Below, in pieces: positions 54,744-63,124 of a DNA stretch of 64,000 nt. This DNA comes from a candidate division KSB1 bacterium (GTDB lineage Bacteria > Zhuqueibacterota > JdFR-76 > DREG01): assembly GCA_022566355.1 (NCBI GenBank), contig JADFJB010000004.1, positions 1-64,000 on the forward strand, given 5' to 3'. Both the position numbers and the translations under genes were made by a program. Every line of letters begins with the position of its first letter. Position 1 is the first letter of the stretch. Under the pieces are notes generated by a model. That model saw nothing but the letters and a program-made list of their open reading frames with translations. It did no database searches and was not told the DNA's origin.

Positions 54744-55018
54744 CATCAAAAAGGAATAAAGCCGTAGTTCTTAAATATGAACCTAAACTGCACCAGGCTC
54801 CTCAAATTGTCGGCAAGGGAGTTGGTTGCGTTGCAGACAAAATTCTTGATTTGGCTGAAGCAAATGATGTCCCTATTTTGGAAGACAATAATCTGATGCA
54901 ATCTTTATATCCATTGATGGTAGGAGAAATGATACCAGAGATACTTTATCAACCTGTTGCTAAGATTCTTTCATTCATCATGAATTATCATCAGAATGAA
55001 GGATCGCAGGTTAGTTAG
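54740..55018 (+). CDS. FlhB C-terminal domain homologue (YlqH/FhlB type)
   Basis: A 92-residue soluble protein matching only the cytoplasmic part of FlhB downstream of the cleavage site: AVVLKYEPKLHQAPQIVGKGVGCVADKILDLAEANDVPILEDNNLMQSLYPLMVGEMIPEILYQPVAKIL. It lacks the N-P-x-H motif and membrane helices. Such paralogues can replace the cleaved FlhB C-domain in export. TTG start overlapping the upstream stop. Confidence 0.9.
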   Translation: MTSKRNKAVVLKYEPKLHQAPQIVGKGVGCVADKILDLAEANDVPILEDNNLMQSLYPLMVGEMIPEILYQPVAKILSFIMNYHQNEGSQVS

Positions 55019-55105
55019 CATTGAATGTAAGCAGAGTTTCCTGTGTTAGGATTCATTGAATAATAGAATTGGATTAACTCATTCAAAAAAAAAGGAAGAT
55101 TAATC

Positions 55106-55165
55106 ATGTTGGGAAAAATTGAAATTCATTCATTAAAGAAGGGAGACCTGAAAAATGTATACTGA
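55106..55165 (+). CDS. Possible 19-codon leader ORF
   Basis: ATG at 55106 behind AAAGGAAGA, with reading MLGKIEIHSLKKGDLKNVY and stop at 55163-55165, overlapping the start of the GAF gene at 55155. It may couple translation of that gene. Speculative, given its size. Confidence 0.3.
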   Translation: MLGKIEIHSLKKGDLKNVY

Positions 55166-55646
55166 ACAATATGAAGATACCGCTGTTTTAGATATAGAAC
55201 AGCTAGAGTTGGATTTCTTACAAAAGAAAACCGAACCGGGTATTCGAGAGATAATTGATGAATTAAAGAAAGAAATCGGGTATAACTGGGTGTCTTATTT
55301 CAGAAAAGATCCGGTTTCCGGAGTTTTGCAGGAAGTGGAGCTTGATGAAAGGGGATTTAATCTGATCGAAACCGTAACTTTCCGAAGTGGGAGTGGCTTA
55401 TCAGCCTGGGTGGCCGAGCGCCAACGGCCGGTAGTCCTGAGCTCGGTGCATAAAAGCCAAAGATTTGAGAGTAATCCGATTAAATCGTTTATGTGTTGCC
55501 CGGTAATAAGAGATGGGAACACGGTGGGCGTGATTAACTTGGGTCATGCAAAAACCAATGCGTACAAGAAGGAAACTCTAAAAATGCTGAATCATATTCT
55601 TAACGTCCAAAATATAGAAGCCCTATGTCAAAACGAATACTCGTGA
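55155..55646 (+). CDS. GAF domain protein
   Basis: A 163-residue stand-alone GAF domain: IGYNWVSYFRKDPVSGVLQEVEL, SGLSAWVAERQRPVVLSSVHKS, MCCPVIRDGNTVGVINLGH. The two adjacent cysteines in FMCCPVI could be redox-active or metal-binding, but this is not tested. It overlaps the next gene by 22 bases, so the two probably act together. Confidence 0.85.
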   Translation: MYTEQYEDTAVLDIEQLELDFLQKKTEPGIREIIDELKKEIGYNWVSYFRKDPVSGVLQEVELDERGFNLIETVTFRSGSGLSAWVAERQRPVVLSSVHKSQRFESNPIKSFMCCPVIRDGNTVGVINLGHAKTNAYKKETLKMLNHILNVQNIEALCQNEYS

Positions 55647-56689
55647 TAGAAGATGATGAAAACCTTCAACTGATTGCTCGTCATATTTTAACCAATGCAG
55701 GATTCGATGTGATTTCTGCAATGACAGGAGAAGAAGGATTAGAGAAATTACTCAGTAAAAAGCCGGATTTAGTAATTCTTGATAATATGATGCCCCGTAA
55801 AAGTGGCGAGCAAGTTTTCGATGAAGTAATGGACGATCCAAAGTATCGATCTGTCGGCAAAATTCCATTTATAATGCTGACTGCTAAAGAGATGAAAAGA
55901 GAAAAAATTAGGGATTTTTTGGAAAGAGGGATGGCTGCCTTTTTATCGAAACCGTTTGGTCCAAAAGAACTATTGAATGTTATTCAGAATATTCTCACAA
56001 CTCATGAGATCCAAGTTAAAGAACAGCACCTGTTTAAAGTGATCAGCAAAGCAAAAGATTTTTTAAAAAATCTTGTGAATACCATCCCCGATGCTCTATT
56101 CATCGTTGATAAAGACGGCAAAATTAATTTTTACAATGGCGGACATGTAGAAGTATTGCAATATCAAATATCCGACCTGGTTGGTCAAACATTTGATTCA
56201 ATCACTAGTAAAGATTCTCCGTCGCTTTCAGAATTGATTAAATTATTGGATGACAAAGATAAATTGTGTAATGTTTCACTTAATTTAAAAGATCAAAACA
56301 ATAATTTAGTGCCATTTAGTTTCTCATTGGCAAAACTTTACAATCAACAGGATGAAATGATAGGCATTATTTTTATAGGTTCTGATATTTCTGAAATTAA
56401 AAGGCTTGAAAGAGAACTTGTCGAAAAAGAAAAATTGGCAATATTTTCTGAGACTGCCATAGCTATTAATCATGAAATCAATAACCCGTTAGCTCCAATT
56501 ATTGGCAATGTACAACTACTTTTGGAAGATAAAATGCTGGAAGGTTCGGCACAAAAGAAATTGAAAGTCATATTTCGAAATGCAGTTAGGATCAAGGAAA
56601 TCACACAAAAACTAAGGGATATTAGGCAACCCGTCCAAACCTCTTACCTTGGAGATACAAAAATGGTAGATTTGAGTGATTCGAATTAA
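55625..56689 (+). CDS. Receiver-PAS-HisKA protein lacking an ATPase domain
   Basis: A 354-residue protein. It has a receiver (about 1-125: IEDDE, VILDNMMPRKSG, MLTAKE, LSKPFG), a PAS domain (about 145-260: IPDALFIVDKDGKINFYN) and a HisKA dimerisation helix pair with HEINNPLAPIIGNVQLLLE. The frame then stops after about 50 residues, with no HATPase N or G boxes before or after. It could be a phosphotransfer scaffold needing a partner kinase, such as that at 50943. Downstream 220 bases show no continuation. Confidence 0.85.
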   Translation: MSKRILVIEDDENLQLIARHILTNAGFDVISAMTGEEGLEKLLSKKPDLVILDNMMPRKSGEQVFDEVMDDPKYRSVGKIPFIMLTAKEMKREKIRDFLERGMAAFLSKPFGPKELLNVIQNILTTHEIQVKEQHLFKVISKAKDFLKNLVNTIPDALFIVDKDGKINFYNGGHVEVLQYQISDLVGQTFDSITSKDSPSLSELIKLLDDKDKLCNVSLNLKDQNNNLVPFSFSLAKLYNQQDEMIGIIFIGSDISEIKRLERELVEKEKLAIFSETAIAINHEINNPLAPIIGNVQLLLEDKMLEGSAQKKLKVIFRNAVRIKEITQKLRDIRQPVQTSYLGDTKMVDLSDSN

Positions 56690-56913
56690 CCTATTTAGTC
56701 TCTAAATAATCTCACATTAACGCTCTTTTATGCAAAAAAGAAAACAAGTTTTTTTAAGAAAAAATTAATCTTGATATTGAATATTGAATTAATAATTTTA
56801 TGATTTGAGAATAAACAGATTTTATGTTTAGTGCGATATTTGGATAATAACAACTGATTCTTTATTTTGGTTTTTGGGATCTCACATAAACAATAACTTA
56901 AAGGAAGATAGCC

Positions 56914-57372
56914 TTGATTGATGGAGTTCAAGTAAAAAAGTTAGTTACATATTGCGATGAGAGAGGTTTTTTTCGGGAAATCATTCGCGTTACCGATGAT
57001 TTTTTTGGAGAAGGTTTTGGGCAATGGAGCGTTTCCAAAATGTACAATGGTGTAATCAAAGCCTGGCACATTCATCCAAACCAGGTGGACTGGTGGTACG
57101 TTCATTCGGGAGTTCTCAAAGTAGTTTTATATGACAAACGAGAAAACTCTTCAACGCACAAAGAACTAGTAGAGTTGTTTATGGGTGATAACCAACAAGC
57201 CCAGGTACTGAGAATCCCACATGGCGTTGCTCATGGATGTAAATGCATAAGTGGTCCGGCAACCCTGTTTTACATTACATCGAAAACTTATGATCCGGAA
57301 GAAGAAGGTCGCATACTTTATGATGATCCTGACATTGGTTACGATTGGTTAAAAGGTTCAGAGATTACCTGA
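56914..57372 (+). CDS. RmlC-like cupin (dTDP-sugar epimerase family)
   Basis: A 152-residue cupin of the dTDP-4-dehydrorhamnose 3,5-epimerase superfamily: ERGFFREIIRVTDDFF, WSVSKMYNGVIKAWHIHPNQVDWWYVHSG, VLRIPHGVAHGCKCISGPATLFYITSKTYDP. It is shorter than typical RmlC (about 180). Its position before a flagellar operon hints at a sugar for flagellin or surface glycan, which is an inference only. TTG start. Confidence 0.8.
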   Translation: MIDGVQVKKLVTYCDERGFFREIIRVTDDFFGEGFGQWSVSKMYNGVIKAWHIHPNQVDWWYVHSGVLKVVLYDKRENSSTHKELVELFMGDNQQAQVLRIPHGVAHGCKCISGPATLFYITSKTYDPEEEGRILYDDPDIGYDWLKGSEIT

Positions 57373-57689
57373 ACCGAAATTTGACAATCAGACGTAAATT
57401 CTTCTTTAGTACTTCAATCATTATTCTGAATGGGGCAGTTTTGTGAATAATAAAAACAAACTTAATCGACTTTACCCCTTCTAAAACTTACCTGTTAAGG
57501 CTGGTTTCCCTTAAAATCATAGCGGAAAAACAATCCTGCTAAACTACAACAACATGGAAGAAGTTGCCGGTTTGTGTAATCTGCAATACTAGGTTAAAAC
57601 TAGCTATGTTCACGGATTCTCCAGTATAAATTAATAAATAACAATTAGTTATGGGATCACAAAGTTTTTAAGGAAAATGATTGAAAAGA
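57373..57689. other. Intergenic region before the flgF promoter
   Basis: No open frame or RNA gene recognised in about 317 bases. Probable location of enhancer sites for a sigma-54 activator upstream of flgF. No riboswitch core that I know is visible. Confidence 0.3.
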
Positions 57690-57705
57690 TGGCACGTTGA
57701 TTGCG
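57690..57705 (+). promoter_or_regulatory. Sigma-54-type promoter for the flgF operon
   Basis: TGGCACGTTGATTGCG is the best match in the window to TGGCAC-N5-TTGCA. It lies 40 bases before flgF. Confidence 0.85.
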
Positions 57706-57744
57706 AAAAGATTTATGAATTGAACCATTAATAGGAAAAAATCT

Positions 57745-58473
57745 ATGATCAAAGGAATATATACAAGTGCTGTTGGAATGCAATCAAGAATGTTGGAAGA
57801 AGAAATTTCTGCGAACAACCTTGCGAACCTGAATACCACCGGATTCAAAAAAGATACTGTTCATTTTAAAAAACTGCTTGATGGAAATATGGTTCAACTA
57901 AATTTTGATGGCAGTCAAGGCAGTTTAGCTGAATCACAAAATGTTCAGACTAATTTTGCCCAGGGAGAGTTAAAGGAAACAGGCAATTCACTCGATGTTG
58001 CACTTGACGGAACCGGATTTTTTACAGTTTTAACCGAAGATGGTGAAGCCTATACCAGGAATGGATATTTTCAATTGGATGAAGATGGACAATTGATGAC
58101 AGCTAATGGATATAAGGTAATGGGGACAGCAGGCCCGATTCAATTATTTCCCGGTCAGGTTGAAATTAGAGGGAATGGTGAGATTTACCAGAATAATGCT
58201 CTTGTAGATAAATTGAAAATTGTAGATTTCCAAAAGCCTTATTCATTGCTAAAATTGGGAGAGTCGTTGTTCCAGGAGACTGATAATTCCGAAATGGTGG
58301 ATGTGGGGAATACGATGTTTCGTCAAGGATATTTGGAAGAATCAAATGTAAATCCGATTTATGAAATGGTGAAATTGATTACAATTGCAAAGGCATTTCA
58401 GGCTGGTCAGAAAGCTATTCAGGCTCAAAACAACACCCTGGAAAAAGCTGTCAATTCAGTTGGAAGATTTTAA
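57745..58473 (+). CDS. flgF: Flagellar proximal rod protein FlgF
   Basis: A 242-residue rod protein: N-terminal MIKGIYTSAVGMQSRMLEEEISANNLANLNTTGFKK, the GTGFFTVLTEDGEAYTRNG core and C-terminal LEESNVNPIYEMVKLITIAKAFQAGQKAIQAQNNTLEKAVN. First gene after the sigma-54 site. The length is normal. The next gene is its distal-rod paralogue. Confidence 0.95.
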   Translation: MIKGIYTSAVGMQSRMLEEEISANNLANLNTTGFKKDTVHFKKLLDGNMVQLNFDGSQGSLAESQNVQTNFAQGELKETGNSLDVALDGTGFFTVLTEDGEAYTRNGYFQLDEDGQLMTANGYKVMGTAGPIQLFPGQVEIRGNGEIYQNNALVDKLKIVDFQKPYSLLKLGESLFQETDNSEMVDVGNTMFRQGYLEESNVNPIYEMVKLITIAKAFQAGQKAIQAQNNTLEKAVNSVGRF

Positions 58474-58494
58474 GATGAAAAAAGGAGTTTGTTT

Positions 58495-59283
58495 ATGATA
58501 AGGGCACTTCGTTCAGCAGCAACCGGTATGTATGCACAAGAACTTTACGTTGATGTGATCGCAAATAATTTATCCAATGTGAATACGACAGGGTTTAAGA
58601 GAAGTAAAATAGAATTTCAAGATTTATTATACAGCAAAATTCAAAGTGTCGGGGCTGAAAATGATCTAACCAATGCCACAAATGTGGCAATCCAAATTGG
58701 TCATGGCACCAGGCCAATGTCAATTGTTAAGCAATTCACTCAAGGAGATATTCAAACCACAGAAAATCCTCTGGATTTTGCAATAAACGGTGACGGCTTT
58801 TTCCAAATTCAGCTAGCTGATGGCACTTTAGCCTTTACCCGTGACGGGGCTTTCAAACTGTCTGCAGACGGGCAATTTGTAACAGCTGATGGTCTCATTT
58901 TAGAGCCGAGCATATCACTCCCCCAGGATACGAAATCATTTTATGTAGGTCCGGATGGGGTAATCAGTGTAACTCTTTCAGGACAAACTGACCCGGAATC
59001 TATCGGGCAATTAGAGTTAGCAAGATTTATTAATCCTGCAGGTTTGGAAAGTCTTGGGAGAAATTTATTCATCCCGACCGTTGCTTCGGGAGAAGCTCAA
59101 TTCGGAGCACCGGAAGATGAGGGTTTTGGCCGCATTCTCCAGGGTTTTTTAGAAGTTTCCAATGTAAATGTAGTGGAAGAAATGATTAACCTCATCATCG
59201 CTCAAAGAGCATACGAAATTAACTCGAAAGCGATTAAAACCGCAGATGAAATGCTCTCAACCGCTAATGGATTACATAGATAA
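58495..59283 (+). CDS. flgG: Flagellar distal rod protein FlgG
   Basis: A 262-residue distal rod subunit: MIRALRSAATGMYAQELYVDVIANNLSNVNTTGFKRSK, FAINGDGFFQIQLADGTLAFTRDGAF and LEVSNVNVVEEMINLIIAQRAYEINSKAIKTADEML. AAAGGAG seven bases before the ATG at 58495 fixes the start over a TTG at 58489. Confidence 0.97.
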   Translation: MIRALRSAATGMYAQELYVDVIANNLSNVNTTGFKRSKIEFQDLLYSKIQSVGAENDLTNATNVAIQIGHGTRPMSIVKQFTQGDIQTTENPLDFAINGDGFFQIQLADGTLAFTRDGAFKLSADGQFVTADGLILEPSISLPQDTKSFYVGPDGVISVTLSGQTDPESIGQLELARFINPAGLESLGRNLFIPTVASGEAQFGAPEDEGFGRILQGFLEVSNVNVVEEMINLIIAQRAYEINSKAIKTADEMLSTANGLHR

Positions 59284-59296
59284 TGTGAGGCAAACC

Positions 59297-60052
59297 GTGA
59301 AGCGAACACCTATTACATCTATTATTTTAATGAGCTTTGTATTCTCAAACCCCCTTTTCGGGCAATCTCAATTATTGTCTTATAGCAACGTAGATAAAAG
59401 TAGAGATGTGACTGTTGACCTTTCCACTGAAATAATTAAGGATAAAATAAAACTCAATTTATTGAATAATTTCCATGAGTTTCATGATGAGGTTATACTG
59501 CAGTTTGATGAAATACCGAGTCCCATTCAAGTTAATCCTTCCAACTGGGATGTAAAAATATCGAAAAGATATGGTAAGGTAAAAAGGGGAGCAAACTCGA
59601 TAGAAGTGGCTGTTTTTTCAAATAAATCCTTGATTAAGAAATTTCTGACTACAGTTCGTTTTAAGACTTTTGATAATATGGTAGTTGCAAAATCACAGTT
59701 GAATAAATTAAATAGGATTTCAGGGGACCAAGTTTTAATTCAACGAATAGAGTCCACTACTATTAAGAGAATGTTTTTTAGGAATTTAGAAGATGTCTTC
59801 AATTTACAAACAAAAAGGATTGTCCAAAAGGGTAAACCAATTTTTTTTGATATGGTTGAGCTGCCTTTTTTGGTAACAAGGGGTGATATTCTTAAAATTG
59901 TGGTAAAGTTGAAGAATCTTAAAGTTTCTGCAACTGGGAAAGCTCTGCAGGGTGGTCGTATAGGAGACATGATCAAAGTTGAGAATTTATCTACACGTAA
60001 AAAATTGGTAGGTACAATTCAGAATAGAAAAACTGTTCTTATAGAACTCTAA
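59297..60052 (+). CDS. flgA: Flagellar P-ring assembly chaperone FlgA
   Basis: A 251-residue periplasmic chaperone for FlgI. It has a signal peptide (ending FGQ) after a GTG start at 59297 with GAGG upstream, and a C-terminal SAF-type domain with LPFLVTRGDILKIVVKLKNLKVSATGKALQGGRIGDMIKVENLSTRKKLVGTI. An ATG at 59246 would put 17 extra residues inside flgG and mask the signal. Confidence 0.92.
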   Translation: MKRTPITSIILMSFVFSNPLFGQSQLLSYSNVDKSRDVTVDLSTEIIKDKIKLNLLNNFHEFHDEVILQFDEIPSPIQVNPSNWDVKISKRYGKVKRGANSIEVAVFSNKSLIKKFLTTVRFKTFDNMVVAKSQLNKLNRISGDQVLIQRIESTTIKRMFFRNLEDVFNLQTKRIVQKGKPIFFDMVELPFLVTRGDILKIVVKLKNLKVSATGKALQGGRIGDMIKVENLSTRKKLVGTIQNRKTVLIEL

Positions 60053-60070
60053 TTGGAGAAAACAAACGTT

Positions 60071-60646
60071 ATGCGAAAACTTTTATTTGGAATATTGATG
60101 TTGATAATGTGCGGAATCAATATGGCTCATGGGCAAAGTTCAAAACGGCCTAATTCTCTTTTTAGTGACTTCAAAGCCCATAGTATAGGCGATATCATAA
60201 CGATTTACATCATGGAAATATCAAGTGGCAGTAATAGTATGTCAAACAGTACAAAAAGTGAGAATAATTTGGGTATCAGCGCAGGCGGGACCGGATCTCT
60301 TGGTTTTTTGTCACCATTGGGTTTTAGTTCTAGATATGGCAATGAATATAAAGGTAAAGGCAGTATTAGTCAAAATGGCCAATTACGCGGAAAACTAAGC
60401 GCCATGATTGTAGAGGTTGCACGCAATGGCGCATTAAAGATCAAGGGTGCCAGAGAGGTTGAAATAAATGGCGACCGGCAAACTACCATTTTAACCGGTT
60501 GGGTACGGCCGGAAGACGTTTCGAGTGACAACGTTGTTATGTCACATCATATTGCAAATGCGGAAATTCGTTATAAAGGCAAGGGTGTTGCAAGTTCGGC
60601 AACGAAAAGAGGATTAATCTCAAAAATAATCGATTTTATCTTTTAA
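60071..60646 (+). CDS. flgH: Flagellar L-ring protein FlgH
   Basis: A 191-residue outer-membrane ring protein: SLFSDFKAHSIGDIITIYIMEISSGSN, the G-rich centre and LRGKLSAMIVEVARNGALKIKGAREVEINGD. The signal has LIMC, only a weak lipobox, so lipidation is uncertain; most FlgH are lipoproteins. ATG at 60071 preferred, with GGAGA upstream. Confidence 0.94.
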   Translation: MRKLLFGILMLIMCGINMAHGQSSKRPNSLFSDFKAHSIGDIITIYIMEISSGSNSMSNSTKSENNLGISAGGTGSLGFLSPLGFSSRYGNEYKGKGSISQNGQLRGKLSAMIVEVARNGALKIKGAREVEINGDRQTTILTGWVRPEDVSSDNVVMSHHIANAEIRYKGKGVASSATKRGLISKIIDFIF

Positions 60647-60677
60647 CTGTTCATTTAATTTATGGATTAGTGACTCA

Positions 60678-61802
60678 ATGAGAAAAGTTATACGAAAAAT
60701 AATTTGGTCTATTGTACTTATGGTTTTTATTCTAGCCGGTTTGATGAATAATATTGCTCAAGCTGTTCGAATAAAAGACATTGCGAAAATTGGTGGCGTG
60801 GGAACAACACATTTAGTTGGCTATGGACTTTTGGTTGGACTAAATGGGACTGGCGATAGCCGGCAATCCCTAATGGCCAACCAGACTCTGCGCAATATGC
60901 TTAAACGTTTCGGCATAACTTTACCTTCGCAACGGCTCCGTATCAAGAATGTGGCTGCAGTAATGGTGACAGCAGAGTTGATTCCATTTGTGCAAAGCGG
61001 ATCACAAATTGACGTGGTCGTTTCATCGATGGGAGATGCTTCAAGTTTACAAGGCGGCATTTTGCTGATGACTCCATTAGTTGATGATGAAGGCGACGTT
61101 TATGTGAAAGCCCAGGGTGCCATATCTGTTGGAGGATTTGATATCAAAACCATTGGGGGAGAGCAGGTTCGCAAAAATTATACGCATGTTGGCCGTGTTC
61201 CATTTGGCGGTACAGTTGAAAGAACCAAACCCTTTACTATTCCGATGGATACACTTAGAGTCAACCTACATCAACCCGACTTTACAACCGTTATTCGAAT
61301 TGCGGATATAATTAACCAGAATTTTGGTTCCGGTATCGCTATTCCCGTTCATGCGGGACAATTGTTAGTTGCAATTCCAACTACATATCAAAATCCTGCT
61401 GGACGGATTCAGTTCATCTCTCAAATGGAAGTATTGGATATAATACCTGATCAACTGGCAAGGGTTGTCGTTAACGAACGTACCGGTACGATTGTGGTTG
61501 GTACGAATGTCAGCATTTCGGAAGTTGCAATCGCACATGGAAATTTAACCATCGAGATTAGTGCATCACCTATAATATCACAACCAGCGCCGTTTTCGCA
61601 AGGTCAAACAGTAGCTATACAACAAACTAGCACTCAAGTGACGACAGAGAATTCAAGATTATTATTGGTAAAAGAGAGTGTAAGAATACAGGATATTGCC
61701 GCTGCTCTGAATGAACTTGGTGTTACTCCACGCGACCTTATTGCGATTTTTCAGGCTTTGAAAGTAGCCGGAGCCTTACACGCAGAATTGGTAATTATGT
61801 AA
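60678..61802 (+). CDS. flgI: Flagellar P-ring protein FlgI
   Basis: A 374-residue periplasmic ring protein with signal peptide (about 1-29, ending AQAVR), then IKDIAKIGGVGTTHLVGYGLLVGLNGTGDS, the LSI-type blocks GSQIDVVVSSMGDASSLQGGILLMTPL, and C-terminal LNELGVTPRDLIAIFQALKVAGALHAELVIM. It overlaps flgJ by one base. Confidence 0.97.
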   Translation: MRKVIRKIIWSIVLMVFILAGLMNNIAQAVRIKDIAKIGGVGTTHLVGYGLLVGLNGTGDSRQSLMANQTLRNMLKRFGITLPSQRLRIKNVAAVMVTAELIPFVQSGSQIDVVVSSMGDASSLQGGILLMTPLVDDEGDVYVKAQGAISVGGFDIKTIGGEQVRKNYTHVGRVPFGGTVERTKPFTIPMDTLRVNLHQPDFTTVIRIADIINQNFGSGIAIPVHAGQLLVAIPTTYQNPAGRIQFISQMEVLDIIPDQLARVVVNERTGTIVVGTNVSISEVAIAHGNLTIEISASPIISQPAPFSQGQTVAIQQTSTQVTTENSRLLLVKESVRIQDIAAALNELGVTPRDLIAIFQALKVAGALHAELVIM

Positions 61803-62599
61803 TGATTGATTCGTTAAACACAACTGCAAATTTACCCAGAGCTATTTCTGGTGATGATACCGGTGTAGAATCCAGGAAAGAGAAGTTAGAAAAGCTAAAA
61901 GAAGCGACACAGCAATTTGAAGCCATTTTTATCGCCCATATGCTAAAAACTATGCGCGACACGATTCCTGAAGGTGGACTGTTCGACCGGAAATTGGCCG
62001 ATGATTTCTACGAAAGTATGTTTGACCAAGAGATATCCATAGAATTGGCCAAGCGTCAAAATCGAGGTTTTGCAGATATACTATTCAGGCAGTTATCAGG
62101 TAAACTGGACACAGGGACGCCTCTCAAAGAAATTCTTGATGGTGTGAATGAGTTGAAGAGCAATGGCCGAAAACTTGATTCGATCCATAAACTAAAAAAT
62201 TTGGAGCCAATTGTTCAAAGATCAGCTAAGGAATTCGACCTGGATCCAAACCTGATTCATGCGGTAATTATGCAGGAATCTGCAGGCAATCCAAACGCTG
62301 TTTCATCAAAAGGGGCAAAAGGTTTGATGCAACTTATTGATTCGACAGCAAAGATGATGGGAGTAAATAACCCATTTGATCCTGAAGAGAACATTAGAGG
62401 CGGAGCAAAGTACCTCAAGCAATTGTTGAATCAATTCGATAATGATTTAGAACTTGCTCTTGCAGCATATAATGCCGGACCAGGAAATGTGAAAAATTAT
62501 GGTGGTATTCCTCATTTCAAAGAAACGCAAAACTATGTTAAGAAGGTTCTACAAAATTATTATTCTATGAAACCCAAACAGCCAAAAGAAATAACCTAG
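61802..62599 (+). CDS. flgJ: FlgJ: rod-binding domain fused to a lytic transglycosylase
   Basis: A 265-residue protein that cuts peptidoglycan for the rod. The N-terminal rod-binding domain (about 30-100) has QFEAIFIAHMLKTMRDTIPEGGLFD and YESMFDQEISIELAKR. The C-terminal part (about 140-255) is an SLT-type lytic transglycosylase with the catalytic glutamate in HAVIMQESAGNPNAVSSKGAKGLMQL and LALAAYNAGPGNVKNYGG. Enterobacterial FlgJ carries a glucosaminidase instead. It has no signal peptide and probably exits through the flagellar export route. Confidence 0.95.
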   Translation: MIDSLNTTANLPRAISGDDTGVESRKEKLEKLKEATQQFEAIFIAHMLKTMRDTIPEGGLFDRKLADDFYESMFDQEISIELAKRQNRGFADILFRQLSGKLDTGTPLKEILDGVNELKSNGRKLDSIHKLKNLEPIVQRSAKEFDLDPNLIHAVIMQESAGNPNAVSSKGAKGLMQLIDSTAKMMGVNNPFDPEENIRGGAKYLKQLLNQFDNDLELALAAYNAGPGNVKNYGGIPHFKETQNYVKKVLQNYYSMKPKQPKEIT

Positions 62600-62617
62600 A
62601 TAGTAAGGACAGGTTGG

Positions 62618-63124
62618 ATGTCAAAACAGCAAGAAGCTATTTCGCTTCCGGAAGAATTTTATAGAACATTAGTACAGGTGTTATCATCTGAAAATGAATC
62701 ACTACAAAAGTTTGTGAACAATTTGGATAGTCAATACCACGTTCTTATCAATCAAAAATTAACAGATTTTGTTTCAATATTAAAAGATCAGAAGAGATTA
62801 CTTGCTGAATCGCAAGAGGCGGAAAAGCAAAAGTATCAAAAGATAAAAACTTTTTTGCCTGGTTCAAACAAGCATTCATTACATGAGTTGATTATGGCTT
62901 CTCCTCCTGATTACAGGGATAAGCTCATTGAATTAAAAGAAAACTTTGATTTTAGCCTAGAGAAAATTCAGAAGAAAAGAGATCGAAATAAACTATTAAT
63001 CCAAAAAAGCCTGGATATGATTCAAAGCCAAATTAAATATTTGCGGATTATGACACAGCCTGGTTATGATGCTAAAGGTAATAGAGAAGCAACTGATATT
63101 TCATACATAAATAAACAAATATAA
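62618..63124 (+). CDS. flgN: Flagellar export chaperone FlgN
   Basis: A 168-residue helical protein, a chaperone for the hook-filament junction proteins FlgK and FlgL. The sequence is alpha-helical with coiled-coil heptads (KFVNNLDSQYHVLINQKLTDFVSIL). Conservation in this family is low, so the call rests on size, composition and position directly before flgK (one-base overlap). Confidence 0.82.
   Translation: MSKQQEAISLPEEFYRTLVQVLSSENESLQKFVNNLDSQYHVLINQKLTDFVSILKDQKRLLAESQEAEKQKYQKIKTFLPGSNKHSLHELIMASPPDYRDKLIELKENFDFSLEKIQKKRDRNKLLIQKSLDMIQSQIKYLRIMTQPGYDAKGNREATDISYINKQI

Noticed and set aside
57373-57689. Possible riboswitch (cyclic-di-GMP class) before flgF
   Set aside because: No conserved GGxAA receptor/tetraloop arrangement found; it lies upstream of the promoter, so it would not be transcribed with flgF.
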